NCBI GenBank assembly: GCA_030428705.1
Contig: JAUIDI010000001.1
Span: 682,001-746,000 of the forward strand
DNA length: 64,000 bases
Origin: Bacteroidia bacterium
Lineage (GTDB): Bacteria; Bacteroidota; Bacteroidia; Flavobacteriales; Flavobacteriaceae
Direction of reading: 5' to 3'
Shown here piece after piece: positions 58,979 through 64,000 of this stretch. The notes under the pieces are model-generated. The model saw only the letters and a list, made by a program, of their open reading frames with translations. It made no database searches and was not told where the DNA came from. The position numbers and the translations under genes are program-made. Numbering within the stretch: position 1 is the first letter of the stretch; each line of letters opens with the position of its first letter.

Positions 58979-60955
58979 ATGCAATATAACAATAAAGGCC
59001 TCAGTGCCGATATGCAGATCCAATTATACCGAAGGATGCTCAAACCTCGAATGATCGAGGAGAAAATGCTGATTCTTTTGCGACAGGGCAAGATTTCAAA
59101 GTGGTTCAGTGGTATTGGTCAAGAGGCCATTTCGGTCGGCGTGGCGAGTGCTTTGGAGAACGGGGAATATATTTTGCCCATGCATCGCAACCTTGGGGTC
59201 TTTACGACAAGGGGCGTACCCTTGGACCGGCTTTTTGCCCAATGGCAGGGCAAGGCAAACGGATTTACCCAAGGCCGTGACCGCAGTTTCCACTTTGGTA
59301 CCCAGGACCATAAAATTATTGGGATGATTTCCCATTTGGGACCTCAATTGGGCGTGGCCGATGGTATTGCGCTGGCCAATGTGCTTAAAAAAGAGAAAAA
59401 AGTAACCGCCGTTTTCACCGGCGAGGGGGGAACGAGCGAGGGTGATTTTCATGAAGCCTTGAATATTGCCGCCGTATGGAATCTGCCTGTTCTGTTCTGT
59501 GTAGAGAACAATGGGTACGGACTTTCTACCCCCACCAAGGAACAATTTAAATGTGAAAACTTGGCGGATAAGGGTATTGGCTACGGAATGGAATCGTATA
59601 CGATTGATGGTAACAATGTTTTGGAAGTTTTTACCATGGTCGATGCCATTTGCAAACGTATCCGTCTAAAACCTGCTCCAGTATTACTGGTTTTCAACAC
59701 TTTTCGCATGCGCGGTCATGAAGAGGCGAGCGGTACAAAATACGTTCCGCAGGAATTGATGGACCAATGGGCTGCTAAAGACCCCCTCGAGAACTATTTG
59801 GAATTTTTACATGAAGAAAGTCTCCTCACCGAGGAACAGGAAGTGCAGATCAAGAAAGAGATTATCCACGAAATCGATAAAAATCTCCAAATCGCTTTTG
59901 ATGAAGCTCCTGTTGCGTCGAATGTTGACAAGGAGCTGGCCGAGGTATATTGTCCCTTTGATTACGAAGAAACCACCCCGAACAGTGAAAAGGAGAACAT
60001 CCGCTTAGTGGATGCCATCTCAAACGGATTAAGGCAAAGCATGGAAAACCATGATAATCTGGTCATCATGGGGCAAGATGTAGCCGATTACGGAGGAGTA
60101 TTCAAGATTACCGAGGGTTTCGTCGAAGCTTTTGGCAAAGAACGTATACGAAATACGCCGATTTGTGAATCTGCCGTGGTATCCACGGGCATGGGGCTTT
60201 CCATAAATGGTATGAAAGCAGTGGTCGAAATGCAATTTGCGGATTTTGTAAGTACTGGCTTCAACCCAATTGTCAACTATTTAGCGAAATCATACTACCG
60301 TTGGGCCGAAAAGGCCGATGTTGTCATTCGAATGCCCTGTGGTGGCGGGGTAGGTGCAGGTCCTTTTCATTCCCAGACCAACGAGGCATGGTTTACCAAA
60401 ACCCCGGGCCTAAAAGTTGTCTATCCTGCTTTTCCATACGATGCCAAGGGATTGCTGGCTACGGCGATCAACGACCCAAATCCGGTGTTGTTTTTTGAAC
60501 ATAAAGGTTTGTACCGCAGTGTTTATCAAGACGTGCCCAAAGATTACTATACAGTTCCTTTCGGAAAAGCAAATCTCTTACGAGAAGGTAATGCGATTAC
60601 CGTCGTTTCTTACGGTGCCGGGGTGCATTGGGCCTTGGAAACGTTGAAGGAACATGATGAAATAGCTGCAGACTTGATCGATTTACGCACACTGGCCCCT
60701 TTGGATATGGAGAGTATCTATACCTCTGTAAAAAAAACCAGTAAACTCATTATTCTTCAAGAAGATAGTTTGTTCGGAGGCATCGGAAGCGATATTTCGG
60801 CCTTGGTCATGGAAAATTGTTTCGAATATCTCGATGCTCCGGTAAAACGCGTGGCAAGTTTGGAAACTCCTATTCCCTTTGCCAAAAACCTAGAGGATGC
60901 TTATCTGCCCAAAAAACGATTTGAAAAAGAATTATTAGATCTGTTGGACTATTGA
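58979..60955 (+). CDS. 2-oxoacid dehydrogenase E1, alpha/beta fusion, standard motifs
   Basis: 658 residues. The alpha half (about 10-310) has the TPP-binding GEGGTSEGDFHEA and ENNGYGLST in the standard form (Glu and Asn ligands), plus the phosphorylation-loop-like region TFRMRGHEEASGT. The beta half (about 335-658) has VIMGQDVADYGGVFKITEGF, RNTPICESAVVSTGMGLS and HSQTNEAWF. This is the usual branched-chain or pyruvate-type E1 of Bacteroidota. It decarboxylates a 2-oxoacid and transfers the acyl group to lipoyl E2. It contrasts with the variant motifs of the 803-residue paralogue at 4529-6940. Confidence 0.92.
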   Translation: MQYNNKGLSADMQIQLYRRMLKPRMIEEKMLILLRQGKISKWFSGIGQEAISVGVASALENGEYILPMHRNLGVFTTRGVPLDRLFAQWQGKANGFTQGRDRSFHFGTQDHKIIGMISHLGPQLGVADGIALANVLKKEKKVTAVFTGEGGTSEGDFHEALNIAAVWNLPVLFCVENNGYGLSTPTKEQFKCENLADKGIGYGMESYTIDGNNVLEVFTMVDAICKRIRLKPAPVLLVFNTFRMRGHEEASGTKYVPQELMDQWAAKDPLENYLEFLHEESLLTEEQEVQIKKEIIHEIDKNLQIAFDEAPVASNVDKELAEVYCPFDYEETTPNSEKENIRLVDAISNGLRQSMENHDNLVIMGQDVADYGGVFKITEGFVEAFGKERIRNTPICESAVVSTGMGLSINGMKAVVEMQFADFVSTGFNPIVNYLAKSYYRWAEKADVVIRMPCGGGVGAGPFHSQTNEAWFTKTPGLKVVYPAFPYDAKGLLATAINDPNPVLFFEHKGLYRSVYQDVPKDYYTVPFGKANLLREGNAITVVSYGAGVHWALETLKEHDEIAADLIDLRTLAPLDMESIYTSVKKTSKLIILQEDSLFGGIGSDISALVMENCFEYLDAPVKRVASLETPIPFAKNLEDAYLPKKRFEKELLDLLDY

Positions 60956-61103
60956 GCGTAAGATTGGACGGTTCAGTTTATTACAGCAATCTTCTATGAA
61001 ATTTTCTTGATTCCGCACACCATATAACCAAAGAATCGTCGTTGTATAAACATCGAAATCTTTATTTGTTCCGTATATAGACAAAACCAAAATATTCTTA
61101 AAA

Positions 61104-61589
61104 ATGAGAAAATACTTTCTTATCCCTATTGTTTCTATGATGTTGATCGTATCATGTTCGGTTTCAAAAGATGCCCGTGGAAAGCGTAATTTGTTAAGCG
61201 GCACCTGGACATTGAACGATATATCGTACGAAAATGCATCGGGAAATTTTAAGTCCGTAATTTTCAACGATGCCGACGACATTTGTTTTGAAGGTAGTGA
61301 ATGGTACTTTCGTGACAACAACAGTACAGGTCGCTATACCATTGCTCCATCTACGTTGTGTAACGGAGGAGATCGTTACATTCGCTGGTCCGTCGTTGAG
61401 CGCGAAGAAAATTACACCAGTCAATTGCAGTTCAAATTGATAGATGAAAAAAACAAGGATATCTCCGGTGGACTTGGCTATCGTTTGAACATTACCAATC
61501 TTACCGAAAATGAAATGACCTTAAAATCAAATGCAACAGTCGATGGAAAAATCGTTAATGTTGTCTATTCATTCACTAAAAAATCATAA
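61104..61589 (+). CDS. Lipocalin family lipoprotein
   Basis: 161 residues with lipobox LIVSCS (Cys about 18). The core reads LLSGTWTLNDISYENASGNF with GTW near the start, then SEWYFRDNNSTGRYTI, the typical first lipocalin strand block and barrel pattern of small Bacteroidota lipocalin-like lipoproteins. It ends in strand VNVVYSFTKKS. It lies 11 bases before the OmpA lipoprotein gene, so the two are co-transcribed; this pair recurs in flavobacteria. It may bind a hydrophobic ligand in the envelope. Confidence 0.85.
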   Translation: MRKYFLIPIVSMMLIVSCSVSKDARGKRNLLSGTWTLNDISYENASGNFKSVIFNDADDICFEGSEWYFRDNNSTGRYTIAPSTLCNGGDRYIRWSVVEREENYTSQLQFKLIDEKNKDISGGLGYRLNITNLTENEMTLKSNATVDGKIVNVVYSFTKKS

Positions 61590-61600
61590 ATAGATTCCCC

Positions 61601-62296
61601 ATGAAAAAACTAAGTATTAAAGGTGTATATATAGTAATGGCGATGTCCTTGATAGTAGGATGTAATGCCGTAAAGAATTCGAACCATAAGCAAAGGGGCG
61701 CGACGGTAGGTGCGGCCAGTGGGGCCGTAATCGGCGGTGTACTCGGCAATAATGTCGGAAAGGGCAATAATACCGCTCTTGGTGCAATTATCGGAGCAGT
61801 TGTAGGTGGTGTCGCCGGTGGATATATCGGTGATCGCATGGATCGTCAGGCGGAACGTATCGAGGAAGAGATTCCCGGTGCGGAAGTTACCCGTGTTGGG
61901 GAAGGGATCAATGTGGTTTTCAATGAAGATGCTGGCGTTTATTTCGATACCAACAAATCGGGTGTTAAAGGTACTTCGGCCACTACTTTGGACAAATTGG
62001 CCGGGATCTTCAAAGAATATCCGAAGTCATATATTTTGGTAGAAGGCCATACCGATAGTGCGGGGCCTGAGGATTATAATATGAAATTATCGCAGCAAAG
62101 GGCCGAATCGGTAACCAGCTACCTGGTCGCACAGGGAATCGATGCAGGTCGCTTTACAACCAAATGGTACGGTGAGAGCCAGCCTAGGGAAAGTAATGAA
62201 ACCAGCGAAGGAAAAGCTAAGAACCGAAGGGTCGAATTGGCCATTGTTGCCAGCCAAGAACTTAAAGAAGAAGCGAAACGGGAGACCGGAAACTAA
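61601..62296 (+). CDS. OmpA family lipoprotein with glycine zipper
   Basis: 231 residues. Lipobox SLIVGCN (Cys about 21), a glycine-zipper segment GAASGAVIGGVLGN and GAIIGAVVGGVAGGYIGDRM (about 38-80), and a C-terminal OmpA peptidoglycan-binding domain (about 105-220) with VEGHTDSAGPEDYN and LSQQRAESVTSYL, NRRVELAI. The domain anchors the outer membrane to peptidoglycan. Transcribed with the lipocalin gene; a strong terminator follows. Confidence 0.92.
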   Translation: MKKLSIKGVYIVMAMSLIVGCNAVKNSNHKQRGATVGAASGAVIGGVLGNNVGKGNNTALGAIIGAVVGGVAGGYIGDRMDRQAERIEEEIPGAEVTRVGEGINVVFNEDAGVYFDTNKSGVKGTSATTLDKLAGIFKEYPKSYILVEGHTDSAGPEDYNMKLSQQRAESVTSYLVAQGIDAGRFTTKWYGESQPRESNETSEGKAKNRRVELAIVASQELKEEAKRETGN

Positions 62297-62324
62297 TTCG
62301 GCTACCTAAAAAAGATTTGATTTT

Positions 62325-62365
62325 GAATCCCGATACATCATGGTGTATCGGGATTCTTCTTTTTT
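62325..62365 (+). terminator. Rho-independent terminator after the lipocalin/OmpA unit
   Basis: Perfect 13-base arms (62325-62337 and 62344-62356, core GAATCCCGATACA) with a 6-base loop are followed by a T-rich tract. The next gene starts 19 bases later. Confidence 0.85.
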
Positions 62366-62383
62366 AATCGTTATCTTTCGATA

Positions 62384-63502
62384 GTGGAACGCTATGATGT
62401 TATCATTGTGGGAGCGGGTCTGGCCGGATTGACCGCCGCGCTTGATTTGAAGAAAAAAAATCATAGTGTTCTGGTATTTGAAAAACATACTTTTCCGAAC
62501 CATAAGGTCTGTGGCGAATACGTTTCGAATGAAGTACGGCCCTATCTTGATACTTTGGGTGTTGCTATTCCCCCGACTTCTGTGAACATAGATACGTTTA
62601 AGCTCTCCACGGTCAACGGAAAGTCGATTACGGCGCGATTGCCATTAGGTGGTTTTGGAATCAGTCGGTATGCATTTGATAATCTGCTCTATGAAAAAGC
62701 CTTGGCATTGGGTGTGATATTTGTATTTCAGCCCGTGGACGATATAGCATTTGAAGGGTCCTCTTTCAAAGTGACAACGTTTAAAGGTCAAACTTATCAG
62801 TCATTGTTTGTCATTGGAGCCTTTGGTAAACGCAGTAATCTTGATAAAAACCTGAACAGGGCGTTTATCTCAAGAAAGTCACCATGGCTTGGAGTAAAAG
62901 CGCATTATAATTATAGGGAGTTTCCCGAAAATGAAGTAGCCCTGCATAATTTTAATGGTGGATATGGAGGACTCTCAAAAACCGAAACAGGTGCGGTAAA
63001 TTTTTGCTATCTGACCTCGTACAAGAGTTTTCAAAAGGAAAGGAATATTGCATCGTTCAATGAAAAAGTAGTCGCCCAAAACCCATTTTTGAAAGCGTTT
63101 TTGAAGAAAGCCGAACCGATTTTTGAGGACCCTATGAGTATTGCCCAGATTTCCTTTGAAGGGAAGAAGGTGGTCGAAAATCATGTGATTATGTGCGGCG
63201 ATTCCGGAGGGCTGATCCACCCGCTTTGTGGTAACGGTATGGCAATGGCCATTCATAGTGCCAAAATGGCCTCCGGACTTATCAATAATTATATTGTCGA
63301 AAAAGGAAACAACCGCAAAAAGCTTGAAAAGACTTATATCGGGCACTGGAACAGTGTATTTAGAAAAAGGCTATGGGTGGGCAGACAATTGCAATCATTA
63401 TTGTTGAACAAAGAGATTTCGAAATTGGGCTTGTCCCTTGTGGTTAGAACACCGGGATTATTGTCCAGAATAATCCGAGCTACGCACGGAAAACCTATTT
63501 GA
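62384..63502 (+). CDS. FAD-dependent oxidoreductase (geranylgeranyl reductase-like)
   Basis: 372 residues from a GTG start. The N-terminal Rossmann motif VIIVGAGLAGLTAALDL binds FAD, followed by CGEYVSNEVRPYLDTLG and the second FAD block HVIMCGDSGGLIHPLCGNGMAMAIHSAK near 265-295 (the GD motif). This is the FixC/geranylgeranyl-reductase-like flavoprotein group. It lies four bases upstream of a methyltransferase gene, a pair often found beside a type III polyketide synthase in flavobacteria, where it would reduce or oxidise the polyketide-derived lipid. That neighbour lies beyond the window. Confidence 0.87.
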   Translation: MERYDVIIVGAGLAGLTAALDLKKKNHSVLVFEKHTFPNHKVCGEYVSNEVRPYLDTLGVAIPPTSVNIDTFKLSTVNGKSITARLPLGGFGISRYAFDNLLYEKALALGVIFVFQPVDDIAFEGSSFKVTTFKGQTYQSLFVIGAFGKRSNLDKNLNRAFISRKSPWLGVKAHYNYREFPENEVALHNFNGGYGGLSKTETGAVNFCYLTSYKSFQKERNIASFNEKVVAQNPFLKAFLKKAEPIFEDPMSIAQISFEGKKVVENHVIMCGDSGGLIHPLCGNGMAMAIHSAKMASGLINNYIVEKGNNRKKLEKTYIGHWNSVFRKRLWVGRQLQSLLLNKEISKLGLSLVVRTPGLLSRIIRATHGKPI

Positions 63503-63505
63503 TAG

Positions 63506-64000
63506 ATGATGGATTGGTCCAAACGTAGTACACAGTCGGAGATAATGGATGACTTTCAAGGTGAACTGAACGTTCTCCGGGAAGTTTTTGCCGATATCGA
63601 TTTGGCAAACCGACTTTTAGGAGGTCACATCAATAACATCAGGGCCATTACAGATCTTATTGCCGAACATCCTCAGAACGAATACGTAATTGCCGATATG
63701 GGATGTGGAGATGGAGCCATTTTAAGGGCTTTGGCGGATTATTGTAAAAAGAAGGATACCAATGTGACATTTGTAGGTATCGATTTGAGCGAAGATGTCC
63801 TTTTATTAGCAAAAGAAGCCTCGAGAGGTTATGAAGGGATACAATATCTGCAAGCCGATATTTTGCAGTTAAGTCCGGTTGATTTCAAGTGCGATATTAT
63901 AATAAGTACGCTTACCATGCACCATTTTACGGACAATCAAATTCCGTTATACTTGAAAAAGCTTGCCGAATTGGCGCGTATCGGGGTTATAATCAACGAC
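63506..64000 (+). CDS. Class I SAM-dependent methyltransferase (partial)
   Basis: 165 codons are visible from ATG 63506 to the window end, with a second in-frame ATG directly after it. Motif I is IADMGCGDGAILRALADYC (about 62-80), followed by the acidic strand VTFVGIDLSED and the motif-IV-like IIISTLTMHHFTD. It would transfer a methyl group from SAM. The start lies four bases after the FAD-oxidoreductase stop, so the two are coupled. The C-terminus is cut. Confidence 0.88.
   Translation, partial: MMDWSKRSTQSEIMDDFQGELNVLREVFADIDLANRLLGGHINNIRAITDLIAEHPQNEYVIADMGCGDGAILRALADYCKKKDTNVTFVGIDLSEDVLLLAKEASRGYEGIQYLQADILQLSPVDFKCDIIISTLTMHHFTDNQIPLYLKKLAELARIGVIIND

Noticed and set aside
60935-61321. 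128-codon minus-strand frame
   Set aside because: It overlaps the E1 fusion end and the lipocalin gene antisense and shows no family pattern.
61576-61839. 87-codon minus-strand frame rich in Pro, Thr and Ala
   Set aside because: It is the antisense of the OmpA glycine-zipper coding region; the composition reflects Gly codons read backwards.
1-64000. CRISPR arrays, tRNA/rRNA genes, insertion sequences, prophage genes
   Set aside because: Read on both strands by eye; no regularly spaced repeats of the right size, no tRNA cloverleaf-like segments and no transposase or phage motifs were recognised. A tRNA or repeat scan by program was not possible.

Overview
The window is chromosomal DNA of a marine-type member of the Flavobacteriaceae (Bacteroidota). 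The evidence is the gene content (DUF6340-type lipoprotein, alpha/beta-fused E1 dehydrogenases, TPR proteins with a LuxR-like tail, the ATP-grasp/QEGLA locus), the scarcity of Shine-Dalgarno sequences, and many start regions preceded by the Bacteroidota -7 promoter box TAnnTTTG. No rRNA, tRNA, CRISPR array, transposase or phage gene was seen. Genes are packed tightly, and several convergent pairs overlap by a few bases at their stop codons.

Layout. 1-7,000: holA, a DoxX membrane protein, a two-domain M16 peptidase and an E1 alpha/beta fusion dehydrogenase. 7,100-13,540: an M1-like membrane protein that has lost its zinc motif, a LOG-family protein and uvrA. 13,690-16,600: a paired DNA-metabolism protein and radical-SAM protein, divergent from a LexA-like S24 repressor with three operator-like palindromes between them. 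16,600-22,000: GNAT, a GluR0-like glutamate receptor channel, gamma-glutamyltranspeptidase, an AcpH-like protein and glmM. 22,000-26,240: esterase, an intergenic repeat patch, sterol-desaturase-like protein, and a divergent acyltransferase/rhomboid pair sharing a palindromic promoter. 26,400-35,030: a propeller lipoprotein, a TlpA-like lipoprotein, a GlcD/Fe-S oxidoreductase, an LpxH-like phosphatase and aroC.

35,090-41,140 is a dicarboxylate/amino-acid symporter followed by a tightly coupled five-gene operon: GshB-like ATP-grasp ligase, N-formylglutamate-amidohydrolase-like protein, QEGLA/DUF1704 metallopeptidase and two alpha/beta hydrolases. 41,120-47,140: MscS channel, DCC protein, TPR-LuxR regulator and a 60-residue secreted peptide on the minus strand, divergent from a lipoprotein of the thiol-activated cytolysin family whose C-terminus looks like a four-repeat hemopexin-like propeller. 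A repeated operator-like element lies between the two units.

47,200-64,000: MutS2-like ATPase, DUF6340-like lipoprotein, DUF3307/SatD pair with three operators at exact 29-bp spacing, ung, a DUF1835/nucleoside-phosphorylase/cytosolic SBP-like operon, SUI1, an outer-membrane barrel, a 2OG-Fe(II) oxygenase, a second E1 alpha/beta fusion, lipocalin plus OmpA lipoproteins, and the start of an FAD-oxidoreductase/methyltransferase cluster cut by the window end.

The most interesting candidates are the pore-forming lipoprotein with its adjacent regulator and signal-like peptide, the ATP-grasp/amidohydrolase/carboxypeptidase operon, the S24-controlled DNA-repair divergon and the SatD operator array. 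All functional calls come from reading the sequence; no database search was run.
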